This document shows, piece after piece, positions 15,398 through 23,778 of a stretch of 64,000 nucleotides of DNA; the stretch's first letter is position 1; every line of letters begins with the position of its first letter. A program made the position numbers and the translations under genes. The notes under the pieces are model-generated. The model saw only the letters and a list, made by a program, of their open reading frames with translations, had not been told where the DNA came from and ran no database searches. The DNA is taken from positions 1 through 64,000 of the forward strand of contig NZ_JAINDZ010000027.1 of the NCBI RefSeq assembly GCF_019802345.1, in the 5' to 3' direction. This stretch comes from Methylosinus sp. Sm6 (GTDB taxonomy: Bacteria > Pseudomonadota > Alphaproteobacteria > Rhizobiales > Beijerinckiaceae).

Positions 15398-16404
15398 CCG
15401 CGCTCGCGCTCTATGACGTCGCCGGCGCCGCGCTCGCCGAGCTGGCGCGCATCGACGAAGTGAAGAAGATACGCGACAAGGCGCTGGCGCTCGAAGCCTA
15501 TGCGAGGCAGGCCAAGGATGGCGAGCTGATCGGCCATGCGATCGAAGTGCGCAAGCGCGCCGAGCGGCGCGCCGGCGAGCTGCTGATCGTGATGGAACGC
15601 GCCGGCGAGAGAGAGGCGCGTGGGGGCGATCGGAAATCAAAATGCCGCGACGGAATTTTGAAGCTCGCCGATCTCGGCGTGTCCGCCAAGGAATCAATGC
15701 GATGGCAGGAATTGGCGCGTCTCGACGGCGATGATTTCGAGAGGCGCGTCGTCGCCGCCGCGCGCGAGGCCGAGCGGTTGCTCGTCGCGACGCGCGAAGA
15801 GCGCCAGACGGCAAAGAAAGAGGCGCGCGAGCGGCGCGAGGCGGAACTCGGCGCAAAGCAGCGCGCGCTTCCCGATCGGCGCTATGGCGTGATCTATGCC
15901 GATCCTGAATGGCGTTTCGAGGCGTGGTCGCGCGAGACGGGAATGGATCGCGCGCCGGACAATCATTATCCGACCTCCGATCTCGCGACGATCCTCGCGC
16001 GCGATGTGGCCTCGATCGCCGCGGACGACTGCGTGCTGTTCTGTTGGGCGACGGCGCCCATGCTTCCGCAGGGCCTCGCGACGCTGGCGGCCTGGGGCTT
16101 CGGCTATAAATCGCATTGCGTATGGATCAAGGATCGGATCGGCACGGGCTATTGGTGGCGGGGCAAGCACGAGCTGTTGCTGCTCGGCGTGCGCGGCGAT
16201 GTGCCGGCGCCGGCGATGGGGCTGCAATTTCCCTCGTCGATCGAAGCGCCTGTCGGCGAGCATTCGGCGAAGCCCGATGTCTTCGCCGAAATGATCGAGT
16301 TCTATTTCCCGTCTTTGCCGAAAATCGAATTGAACCGCCGCGGGCCGCCGCGGACTGGCTGGGACGCCTGGGGGAACGAGGCCGAGGCGGAGGGCGCGCC
16401 GTGA
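15394..16404 (+). CDS. MT-A70-family DNA adenine methyltransferase
   Basis: 336 aa from GTG 15394 (GTGA overlap). The first ~150 residues are helical and charged (RKRAERRAGELL, GGDRKS) and resemble the ParB-associated N-terminal region seen in phage homologues. The C-terminal MT-A70 domain has YGVIYADPEWRFEAW, with DPEW instead of the canonical DPPW; then CVLFCWATAPMLPQ and LLLGVRGDVPAP. Expected to transfer methyl groups from SAM to adenine N6, protecting phage DNA or altering regulation. The motif change may affect activity. Confidence 0.82.
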   Translation: MTALALYDVAGAALAELARIDEVKKIRDKALALEAYARQAKDGELIGHAIEVRKRAERRAGELLIVMERAGEREARGGDRKSKCRDGILKLADLGVSAKESMRWQELARLDGDDFERRVVAAAREAERLLVATREERQTAKKEARERREAELGAKQRALPDRRYGVIYADPEWRFEAWSRETGMDRAPDNHYPTSDLATILARDVASIAADDCVLFCWATAPMLPQGLATLAAWGFGYKSHCVWIKDRIGTGYWWRGKHELLLLGVRGDVPAPAMGLQFPSSIEAPVGEHSAKPDVFAEMIEFYFPSLPKIELNRRGPPRTGWDAWGNEAEAEGAP

Positions 16405-16889
16405 ACGATCGGGTGCGGTTGTTTTCGCTCGCCGAGCAGATCAGGGGCGTCGAGGCGGCGGCGCGCGTGGCGACGGGGCGCGAGCGTCCGCCGGCGCGGG
16501 CGGCCGAGCGCGAATATGGGGGCGATATTCTCGCCGCGGCCGTGCGCACGCTGCGCTGGGTGCGCCAGCATGAAGGCGAGATCCGCACGGCCGTCGCGGG
16601 GAGCGCGTCCGCGCCGGCGCCGGCGGCCGCAGCCGAGCGGGGCAAGCCTTGCGAGTTCCCGCTCGCTCGGCGCGCGGCGATGCGCTGTGCCGAACGCGCG
16701 TTTCAGAAATTCCTGGGCGCCGACACCGCCGAGGGCGCGGCGGAGGCGGTGCGCCGTCGCTGCGGAGTGGCGAGCCGCAAGGACTTCGATCGCGACGCCG
16801 CGGCGCGGGCGCGCTGGCGCGATCTCGAGGCGGAGTTCCAAGCATGGCGGCGCTGCGCGGACGATGGCGATGCGAGGCCCGCCGCATGA
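16401..16889 (+). CDS. Phage protein of unknown function
   Basis: 162 aa from GTG 16401, in GTGA overlap with the methylase and ATGA overlap with the initiator. Helical, Ala/Arg-rich, with RRAAMRCAERAFQKFLGADT near the middle. No family recognised. Confidence 0.55.
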   Translation: MNDRVRLFSLAEQIRGVEAAARVATGRERPPARAAEREYGGDILAAAVRTLRWVRQHEGEIRTAVAGSASAPAPAAAAERGKPCEFPLARRAAMRCAERAFQKFLGADTAEGAAEAVRRRCGVASRKDFDRDAAARARWRDLEAEFQAWRRCADDGDARPAA

Positions 16890-17935
16890 GTCTCGAAGCG
16901 CTCACCTGGGCGAAGAAGATCGCCGCGCCGAGCTCCGGCGCGAAATATCTGCTGATCATGCTGGCGAACTATGCCGGCAAGAAAGGCGAGAGCTTCTACC
17001 CGCTCGCCGAGATCGCCGCCGACATGCAGGTCTCGGTCGATTCCGTGCGGCGCCGGCTCGGCGAGCTGCAGGATGCGCGCATGGTCGCGCGCATCGCACG
17101 GCTGCGCGGCGACGGCTCGCGATCGAGCGATGTCGTCATCCTGCTGATGGATGATGAGACGCGGGCCTATGCCGAAGCGCTCGGTTGGAGCGCCGAGGGT
17201 TCTACCGGCGAAGAGGCGGATCGCGCGGAAACGCCCGGAATAGAGCCCCTAGCAGATTGCGAGGGGGTGATCGCAGATTGCGACCACCCCCTCCCGAAAC
17301 TGCAAGGGGGTGGTCGCACTGTTGCGACCCCCAAAAAGAACCAACAATTAACCGACATTCAACCAACCCCTACCCCCGCTGCGCGGGGCGGCGTGGAGGT
17401 CGCTTCGCTTCGGGAAGAGGCGCAGGCGGCCGAGGGGCGCTGGAAGGCGTTCAAGGACCTTTGGCCCTTCGAACCCGCGGCCTCGCCGGGAAAGGCGCGG
17501 AGCGCGTTCTTCGCGCTCTCGGCCGAGGACCGTGAGCACGCTATCCGTTTCGCGCCCCGCTACCTCGCCGCGACGGAAGGCAAGCGGCGCAAGCATCCGG
17601 GCAATTGGCTCGCCGATCGGGATTGGAGCGGGTTCCTCGATCAGGAGCGCGAGGCGACTGCGGCGCGCGAGCGGGTCGAGCGGAGCTACGCCGAGCGCGC
17701 CGAGCGCGAACGGGCGAAATACGGCGGCGTGATCATTTATCCGGACAGCGAGATGGGGCGGCGCCAGCACGCGGCGTGGCGGCGCTACGACACGGCGCGG
17801 GGCGTGGACTGCCGGCGCGAGATGCGAAGCTTTCCGCTGGGTCACGGCTATGTGCGGCCCTCGCGCTTCCCGCCGTCCGCCGCCGCCGAGGCCGGCGAGG
17901 GAGCGCGCGACGGGCCGGACGACGCGGCGGCGTGA
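16886..17935 (+). CDS. HTH replication-initiator-like protein
   Basis: 349 aa. The winged HTH at about 5-75 (SSGAKYLLIMLANYAGKKG, YPLAEIAADMQVSVDSVRRR) is the HTH_36-type head of phage O-like initiators. A linker at about 120-175 coincides with an iteron-like array in the DNA. The C-terminal half has FKDLWPFEPAASPGKARSAF and HPGNWLADRDW, as in phage replication proteins. It should bind the origin and recruit the host helicase. No dedicated loader gene follows. Confidence 0.75.
   Translation: MSLEALTWAKKIAAPSSGAKYLLIMLANYAGKKGESFYPLAEIAADMQVSVDSVRRRLGELQDARMVARIARLRGDGSRSSDVVILLMDDETRAYAEALGWSAEGSTGEEADRAETPGIEPLADCEGVIADCDHPLPKLQGGGRTVATPKKNQQLTDIQPTPTPAARGGVEVASLREEAQAAEGRWKAFKDLWPFEPAASPGKARSAFFALSAEDREHAIRFAPRYLAATEGKRRKHPGNWLADRDWSGFLDQEREATAARERVERSYAERAERERAKYGGVIIYPDSEMGRRQHAAWRRYDTARGVDCRREMRSFPLGHGYVRPSRFPPSAAAEAGEGARDGPDDAAA
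17252..17366 (+). other. Candidate phage replication origin inside the initiator gene
   Basis: GCAGATTGCGA is repeated at 17252-17262 and 17273-17283 (21-bp period). Related TTGCGACC-type units follow at 17278-17286, inverted at 17303-17318 and direct at 17322-17330. An AT-rich tract comes next (17332-17366, AAAAAGAACC and CAACAATTAACC). Iterons followed by an AT-rich tract within the initiator gene are the lambda O/ori layout. Confidence 0.55.
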
Positions 17936-17970
17936 ATGGGGAGGGCGAGGCTGCGAGCGGCGGGGATACG

Positions 17971-18606
17971 ATGAGCTGGTATGTCGTGGAATGCTATCCG
18001 GGAAAGGATTTCGATGTTTGCCGCAAGCTCGCCCATGTCGGCTATGACGTGTGGCGGCCGATGCGGAAGGTGACGACGACGCTTCGCGACGGCGGACTGC
18101 GCGGGCGGCGCTATCGTTCCGTACCGCGCTTCGGGCGCTACTTGTTCCTGCGCGTCGAACTCACGGCGAGCATGCGCTTCGCGATATCCACAGAGACCGG
18201 CGTGCGTGGGTTTCTGAAGCGCGCGGGCGATGACGAGCCGGCGATCGTGCCCGACGAATGGATGGAATTCCTGATGTTCGGCAAGCCGATCGTCGATCGG
18301 CGCGGGCTCGCGTTCGAGAGCGGCATGCGCGTTCGCGTCAATGCCGGTCCGCTCGCCGGACGCGAAGGCGTCGTGAAGTCTGTTGACGACGGGCGCGTCG
18401 TGAAGATAGGACTCGATTCATTCGGATGCTTGGCGATCGAGTCGAGCTATCTCGATCCCCTGGTGCAACGCTGCGCGATGAGCGACGTGCGTCCGATGGG
18501 GCGGGAGACACGATCCGAACGAGATGGTTCTCCGGCGCCCATGCGCATGAAAGCCGGAGACGCGAGCCCTGGTGCTATGCCGCAGGCGTCCGAGGGGCAA
18601 GCGTGA
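17971..18606 (+). CDS. NusG-like antitermination protein
   Basis: 211 aa. The NGN domain starts at once (MSWYVVECYPGKDFDVCRKL, VWRPMRKVTTTLRDG, RYLFLRVEL). A KOW domain at about 125-160 reads GMRVRVNAGPLAGREGVVKS. A 50-residue polar tail is extra. NusG paralogues bind RNA polymerase clamps and promote processivity; this one sits just before the packaging and structural genes, which fits a late-operon antiterminator. ATG 17971 gives the typical NusG start; GTG 17932, overlapping the upstream stop, is the alternative. Confidence 0.82.
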   Translation: MSWYVVECYPGKDFDVCRKLAHVGYDVWRPMRKVTTTLRDGGLRGRRYRSVPRFGRYLFLRVELTASMRFAISTETGVRGFLKRAGDDEPAIVPDEWMEFLMFGKPIVDRRGLAFESGMRVRVNAGPLAGREGVVKSVDDGRVVKIGLDSFGCLAIESSYLDPLVQRCAMSDVRPMGRETRSERDGSPAPMRMKAGDASPGAMPQASEGQA

Positions 18607-18657
18607 CGGACCCGTCAAAAGACGGGAAGTGCGAAGCTATGAGCTTCCAGCAATAGG
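18602..18657 (+). other. Paired RNA hairpins and 17-codon ORF after the NusG-like gene
   Basis: Two adjacent hairpins: CCCGTC-AAAA-GACGGG (18611-18626) and GAAGCT-ATG-AGCTTC (about 18633-18647). They lie inside a mini-ORF (VTDPSKDGKCEAMSFQQ) overlapping the NusG-like stop by GTGA. No T-tract follows, so this is not a terminator. A cis RNA element such as a put-like antitermination site is possible. Confidence 0.35.
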
Positions 18658-18669
18658 CTCTCGACTCCT

Positions 18670-19023
18670 TTGGCCAAAGCCCCCAAGCTCGCCCGCCGTC
18701 CGGGCGCGCCGCCGATCGCCGAAGGCGCGCGTCCGCAGAGCGATGCGGACTATGAGCGCCGCCGCCGCGACGCCGCGCCCTGGCGCTCCTGGTATGGGCT
18801 GCGCCGATGGCGCGCCAAGAGCAAGGCGCAGCTGGCAGCCGAGCCGCTGTGTCGGATGTGCCAGGCCGAGGGCGTGGTGACGGCGGCGACCGTCGCCGAT
18901 CACATCGAACCGCATCGCGGCGACCCGGAGAAGTTCTGGAACGGCGCGCTGCAGAGCCTGTGCGAGTGGCACCACAATCGCGCCAAACAGCGCGAGGAAG
19001 CCGCCGCCGCGCGCCGCCTCTGA
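18670..19023 (+). CDS. HNH endonuclease
   Basis: 117 aa from TTG 18670 (no good Shine-Dalgarno seen). HNH core: CRMCQAEGVVTAATVADHIE, PEKFWNGALQSLCEWHHNR. Zinc Cys pairs CxxC and C...HxxH are present. An HNH protein immediately upstream of the terminase genes is the HK97/phi-type packaging arrangement, where it acts with TerL/TerS in cutting cos DNA. Confidence 0.88.
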   Translation: MAKAPKLARRPGAPPIAEGARPQSDADYERRRRDAAPWRSWYGLRRWRAKSKAQLAAEPLCRMCQAEGVVTAATVADHIEPHRGDPEKFWNGALQSLCEWHHNRAKQREEAAAARRL

Positions 19024-19131
19024 CGGGCCCCAGGGGGGCGGCAAAACCTCACCGGCCCCCCGCCGCGACCGGTTGCTTAATCGGCGCAAAAATTCCGCGA
19101 AATTCTGGAAAGATTTTTTTTTGGCTCTGAC
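19024..19131 (+). other. HNH-terminase gap, candidate cos region
   Basis: 108 bp without a gene, with GC-rich dyads (GGGCCCC, then GGGGGG/CCCCCC arms) and an AT-rich T-tract just before the small terminase ATG. In phages with adjacent HNH and P27-type terminase genes the cohesive end often lies here. The cut position cannot be read from sequence. Confidence 0.35.
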
Positions 19132-19728
19132 ATGGCTCGCCTGAAAGACAGTCCAGAAATGCAGGCCGCCAAGGGCGCGCCCAGCAAGCGCATGACGAAG
19201 GCGGCGCGTCGCGCGGCCGAAGAACAGGCTCGTGCGCGCGCGCTGGCCGATGCGCCGATGGAGTCCGGCGGACCGCTTGCACCTCCGATGTTCATTGAGC
19301 AACTCGGCGAGCTCGCTGCTCTCGCCATTTGGAGAGACCTCACCCCGCAACTCGATGCGACGCACGTTCTCTCGCGACTCGACCGTTATTCGCTCGCGCT
19401 CTACTGCATCCACTATGCTGATTGGATCGCCGCTCGTGAGGACGTCAAAACCCATGGCCGCTGGATTTATTACTCGCCAGGTCACGGCGCGAAGAAGCGC
19501 ATCCGTAACCCGGCCTTCGAGGATGCGCTCACCCTCGGCGCCTTCCTGAAAGACTTCGCGAAGGAATACGGCCTCACCGCCCTGACGCGCCTCAATCTGC
19601 GCCGTTACCAGTCGGCTTATGCCAGCGTTCCCGCGGCCCCCACCCAGGGCACCCCCGCGCCGACCGAGACAGAAGCGGATGAGGACCTGATGGGATTCGT
19701 CGCTCGGGGATCGTCGGCGCGTCACTGA
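19132..19728 (+). CDS. terS: Small terminase subunit, P27 family
   Basis: 198 aa. A basic N-terminal tail (KDSPEMQAAKGAPSKRMTKA) is followed by the P27-like helical domain (IWRDLTPQLDATHVLSRLDR, LALYCIHYADWIAARED, FLKDFAKEYGLTALTRLNLR). It recognises phage DNA and feeds it to TerL. Its stop overlaps the large-subunit start by one base. Confidence 0.85.
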   Translation: MARLKDSPEMQAAKGAPSKRMTKAARRAAEEQARARALADAPMESGGPLAPPMFIEQLGELAALAIWRDLTPQLDATHVLSRLDRYSLALYCIHYADWIAAREDVKTHGRWIYYSPGHGAKKRIRNPAFEDALTLGAFLKDFAKEYGLTALTRLNLRRYQSAYASVPAAPTQGTPAPTETEADEDLMGFVARGSSARH

Positions 19729-21494
19729 TGCAGGCCGCCGTCTCCCTTGCGCGGCCCGTCGGCCTGCAGGCAACAGCCGACGTTCCGTGCTGGATCGCCG
19801 AGGCCGAGGCCCGCGGGTGGCGCTGGGCCAGCGTCGCTTGGCGCCGCGCCGCCGCAGTCCCTGGCGCGCGGTTCGATGAGGCGCTCGCCGAGATTGTTGT
19901 CTCCCGATGGCCGCAAATATTCCGCCTCACCAATCTGCAATTCGCAGGCGCGCCATTCCGTCTTGCGCCCTGGCAAGAGATCATCGTGCGTATGCTGTTC
20001 GGCTGGCGCGTGCCCGCGCAGTCCTACGACCCGATGACGGGGGAGCGCGCACCAGTCGAAGTTCGGTTGTTTCGCCGCTTACTGCTCTGGATCCCGAGGA
20101 AGAACGGCAAGACCGAGTTCCTCGCCGCGCTCGCGCTAATGTTTTGGTATGGCGATGCGCTTCCCGGCGGCGAGGGCTATTGCTTCGCCTACAACGCCAA
20201 GCAAGCGAAGATCGTGTTCAACAAAATGCGCGCGATGATCTCGCGCGACAAGCGTCTCGCCCGCGATATCAATCAATTCGCGCTGTCTCTGTTCAACGCG
20301 CGGGCGCAAGCGAAGTTCGAGGTCCTCACCGGCACGGCCGAGGGCAAGCACGGCTTCGCGCCCTATGTCGTCGTCGGCGACGAAATCCATGAGTGGCGGG
20401 ATCGCGACCTCGCCGACTTCCTCGAGGGCGGCATGGGCCCGCTGTTGCAGCCTGTGCAGCTCTACGCCTCGACGGCCGGCATCAAAACGCAAGAGACCGG
20501 CTATAATCTTTTCCTCGAAACGAAGAAGATTCTTGATGGCCCGATCAATCCGCCGACCGCAGAGAACGACACCGGCGAAGGGATCTACGATCCCCGCACG
20601 CTGGCCGTGCTATTCGCTGCGGAGGACGAGGACGATTGGCGCGATGAAAAGACCTGGGCGAAGGTCAATCCCAATATCGGCATCTCACCGACCGTTGAGT
20701 TCTTGCGCGGCGTCTACGCCAAGGCGAAGAGCAATCCGCGCATGGAGAGCGTCTTCAAGCGCTATCATCTCAACATTTATGTCGACGCCGCCGTCAAGTG
20801 GCTCGACATGGCGCGCTGGGACGCTTGCTGCGATGACAAGAAGAGCTGGAAAACGCGCGCCGAAAGGCTGCGCGGCCGCGCCTGCTATGGCGGGATCGAT
20901 CTCTCCTCGGTCAAGGACCTCACGGCCCTGGTGTGGCTATTCCCGCCGCTCGAGCCGAAAGAAAAATTCGAGGTCATTGCGAAATTCTGGTGCCCGGCCG
21001 ATTCGATCGAACAGCGCTCGCGCGAAGATCGCGTCGCCTATGACCGCTGGGCGAAAATGGGCGCGCTGACGCCGACTCCTGGCGACATGGTCGATCAAAA
21101 TTATGTGATGCACGCCATTCTCGCAGACGCGGAAATGTTCGACGTGAAAATGATCGGCTATGATCCGATGTTTGCGACGAAGCTGCTCGCCGATCTCCAG
21201 GACGAAGGCTTCGGCGCCGAGCGGCTACTGAAAGTGCGCCAGGGCCACCTCACGCTCGCCGAGCCGACCAAGATGCTCGAGGTCGAAGTGCTCGCCGGCC
21301 GTTTTGATCACGGCGGCCATCCTGTATTGCGCTGGATGGCGCAGAACGCGCACATTCGCTTCGACCGGAATATGAATTTCGTGCCCGACAAGAAGTGCAG
21401 CCGAGACAAGATTGACGGCATAGCTGCGACGGTGAACGCCCTCACGGCGCTACTCACCGCCGAACCCGCCGGCTCCGGCTTCCTCGACTATTGA
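19728..21494 (+). CDS. terL: Large terminase subunit
   Basis: 588 aa, normal for the HK97/P27-partnered TerL family. ATPase: Walker A-type LLLWIPRKNGKTEF (about 119-132) and Walker B VVVGDEIHEW (about 213-222). Nuclease: CYGGIDLSSVKDLTALVWLF (about 386), IGYDPMFATKL (about 475) and a late Asp cluster. It powers packaging into the prohead and cuts the concatemer. Confidence 0.93.
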   Translation: MQAAVSLARPVGLQATADVPCWIAEAEARGWRWASVAWRRAAAVPGARFDEALAEIVVSRWPQIFRLTNLQFAGAPFRLAPWQEIIVRMLFGWRVPAQSYDPMTGERAPVEVRLFRRLLLWIPRKNGKTEFLAALALMFWYGDALPGGEGYCFAYNAKQAKIVFNKMRAMISRDKRLARDINQFALSLFNARAQAKFEVLTGTAEGKHGFAPYVVVGDEIHEWRDRDLADFLEGGMGPLLQPVQLYASTAGIKTQETGYNLFLETKKILDGPINPPTAENDTGEGIYDPRTLAVLFAAEDEDDWRDEKTWAKVNPNIGISPTVEFLRGVYAKAKSNPRMESVFKRYHLNIYVDAAVKWLDMARWDACCDDKKSWKTRAERLRGRACYGGIDLSSVKDLTALVWLFPPLEPKEKFEVIAKFWCPADSIEQRSREDRVAYDRWAKMGALTPTPGDMVDQNYVMHAILADAEMFDVKMIGYDPMFATKLLADLQDEGFGAERLLKVRQGHLTLAEPTKMLEVEVLAGRFDHGGHPVLRWMAQNAHIRFDRNMNFVPDKKCSRDKIDGIAATVNALTALLTAEPAGSGFLDY

Positions 21495-21502
21495 AGGCCT
21501 TC

Positions 21503-22903
21503 ATGTTCGGCTTTGGAAAGCGTGCGCGGCTCAAGCGTGAGATCGAGACCTTGCGTCTCGAGAAAGAGATGCAGGAGCTGCGCGGCGCCGTCCAGAATGC
21601 GGGAACGACGGCGACCTATCCGTTGTCCGATCCGCTGGCTTTCGAGAAGCTGTTCGGATCGCAGCCGAATAATGTGTCGGCCGACAAAGCGCTCACACAC
21701 AGCGCCGTCTATGCCTGCGTCCGGCTCATCGGCGGCTGCATCTCGATGCTGCCCTTTGTCCTGTTCGACGAGAAGCCCGACGGCCATCGCGTCCGCGACC
21801 GCAAATCGCCGCTCGCGAAGATGCTCGATCTGCGGCCGAACTCGCGCCTCTCGGCGTCGATGTTCTGGCGCTCGATCGTGTCGGACATGCTGCTCAACGG
21901 CAATGGCATCGCGTGGATCGAGCGCCGCTCATTCCGTTCGCTGGAAGTGGTCGAGCTGCATTATGTGCCTTGGGCTAGGACGGGAATCCGGCTCGATCGC
22001 ATCGACGGCCGCGCGATGCAGGTCTACACGATGACGCTCGACGACGGGCGCCTCGTCGTCGCGACGCAAGACGACGTGCTGCACATTCCGGGCAGCCCGA
22101 TTTGGCAAATTTTCCGCGCCATGTCGCCGCTCACCGCCTACGCGATGAGCGTCGGCATCGGCATCTCCGCCGACGCCTTCGCGAAGTCGTATTTCGACAA
22201 TGGCTCGACTCCGGACGGCTATCTCACTTTTCCGAACGGCGCGGGCAAGGACACGCCCGACGAAATCCGCAAGCATTGGATGGCGAAGCATGGCGGCGAG
22301 AATCGCTTCGCGGGCCCGGCCGTGTTCACCAATGGCGGCAAGTTCGAATCGATCCGCATTAATGCCGCCGATGCGCAGCTGCTCGATACGCGCCGCTTCT
22401 CGGTCGAGGACATTGCGACACGCGTCTTCGGCGCGCCGGCGCATCTCGTCGGCCTCACCGAAAAGGCGACGAGCTTCGGCAAGGGCCTCGAGGAACAGAC
22501 CCAGGCCTTCGTCGACATGACGCTCGGACCGCATCTCTGCGCGATCGAGGACGAGGTCAATCACAAGCTGATCCGAGACGGCCAGGTCGCCGAGTTCGAC
22601 CGCGAAGGATTCGTGCGCGGCGATCTAACGACGCGCATGCAGGCCTACCGCTTCGCGCTCGGCGGGAACAACGGCCCCGGCGTCATGACACCGAACGAGG
22701 TGAGACAAAAGCTCAATCTGGGGCCGTCATCCGATCCGAAGGCCGACGAGCTCGTCGGTTGGAACGGCGCCGGGGGGCAGACGGGACAGAATGGCGGGCC
22801 GCCGCTGGAGGATGGCGCGCCTCCCGAGCCTCAGCCCGAGAACATGCGGCCTGAGAATGCGAAGCCCGCAAAACCCTCCCGTCAACGCAAGCCGAGGACG
22901 TGA
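21503..22903 (+). CDS. Portal protein, HK97 family
   Basis: 466 aa. ATG 21503 has GAAGG five bases upstream; TTG 21491 would add four residues. Typical portal segments: HSAVYACVRLIGGCISMLPF, MLLNGNGIAWIER, YFDNGSTPDGYLTFP, SVEDIATRVFGAPAHLVGL. Forms the dodecameric vertex for DNA passage. The C-terminal tail is Pro/Asn-rich. The stop overlaps the protease start. Confidence 0.92.
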   Translation: MFGFGKRARLKREIETLRLEKEMQELRGAVQNAGTTATYPLSDPLAFEKLFGSQPNNVSADKALTHSAVYACVRLIGGCISMLPFVLFDEKPDGHRVRDRKSPLAKMLDLRPNSRLSASMFWRSIVSDMLLNGNGIAWIERRSFRSLEVVELHYVPWARTGIRLDRIDGRAMQVYTMTLDDGRLVVATQDDVLHIPGSPIWQIFRAMSPLTAYAMSVGIGISADAFAKSYFDNGSTPDGYLTFPNGAGKDTPDEIRKHWMAKHGGENRFAGPAVFTNGGKFESIRINAADAQLLDTRRFSVEDIATRVFGAPAHLVGLTEKATSFGKGLEEQTQAFVDMTLGPHLCAIEDEVNHKLIRDGQVAEFDREGFVRGDLTTRMQAYRFALGGNNGPGVMTPNEVRQKLNLGPSSDPKADELVGWNGAGGQTGQNGGPPLEDGAPPEPQPENMRPENAKPAKPSRQRKPRT

Positions 22904-23706
22904 CGCCCATGCGCCGCCTGTTGAGACTGCTCGCCTCCAATGGCCCCGGCCGCAAGCCGAAGATCGTCCGGGGCTTCGATCCCGATTGGGATGGCGACGA
23001 CGACAGCGACCCGCGCTTCGATCCCGATCGCGACGGCGAGGAGGCCACGATCTACATCTATGGCGTCATCGGCGGATGGGATCAGCCGGAGACCGAGGAC
23101 ATCGTGCGCGGCATTGCCGCGCTGAATGTCGGCACGATTCACCTGCGCATTCATTCGCCGGGCGGCATGGTGTTCGAGGCGCAGGCGATCAAGACGGCGC
23201 TCGAGCGGCATCCGGCCCGCGTCATCGCCCATGTCGACGGCCAGGCCTGCTCGGCCGCATCGGTCCTGATGCTCGCCGGCGACGAGATCGAGATCGCGCC
23301 CGGCGGCTTCGTGATGATCCACAATCCGACGACGCTCGCCTGGGGCGACGATGAGGAGATGGTGCGCACGGCGGAGATGCTGCGCGCCATCCGCGATTCG
23401 ATCGCGGCGCAATATTCGTCGCGGACGGGCGTCGCCGTCGATGAGCTGCTCGCCATGATGGGGGCGGAGACCTGGCTCAACGCCGAGAAATGCGTCGAGA
23501 TGAAATTCTGCGATCGGCTCGCCGCGCGTGCGCCGCAGCCGGAGAATCTCAAGCGCTTCGATTTCTCCGCCTATAAGCGTCCGCCGCAAGCGCTGCTATC
23601 GCCGTCAAAATCGGAGCCTCCGAAATCCGACCCCTTCGCCGAGGCCCTGCAGGCCTCCCGCGAGCGCCACGCCCGCATGCTGAAGCTCTTCCAGCTCGGC
23701 GCCTGA
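22900..23706 (+). CDS. ClpP-like prohead protease
   Basis: 268 aa from GTG 22900 (GTGA overlap; ATG 22909 possible). A Clp fold spans about 50-200: IHLRIHSPGGMVFEAQAIKT, nucleophile Ser in GQACSAASVLMLAGD, His in VMIHNP. It should process the capsid N-terminal delta domain. An acidic insert (DPDWDGDDDSDPRFDPDRDG) precedes the catalytic fold. Confidence 0.9.
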   Translation: MTPMRRLLRLLASNGPGRKPKIVRGFDPDWDGDDDSDPRFDPDRDGEEATIYIYGVIGGWDQPETEDIVRGIAALNVGTIHLRIHSPGGMVFEAQAIKTALERHPARVIAHVDGQACSAASVLMLAGDEIEIAPGGFVMIHNPTTLAWGDDEEMVRTAEMLRAIRDSIAAQYSSRTGVAVDELLAMMGAETWLNAEKCVEMKFCDRLAARAPQPENLKRFDFSAYKRPPQALLSPSKSEPPKSDPFAEALQASRERHARMLKLFQLGA

Positions 23707-23778
23707 TCCTTTCCCGCCCTTCCCCGTTCGGGGAACTCGCCCCTTCACGGGGTTCACTCTCCCCAAGAGGAGCTGACA

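Noticed and set aside
17252-17333. CRISPR-like repeats
   Set aside because: Units are short, partly inverted, too few and lie inside a coding region; iterons explain them better. No CRISPR array or cas gene was seen in the window.
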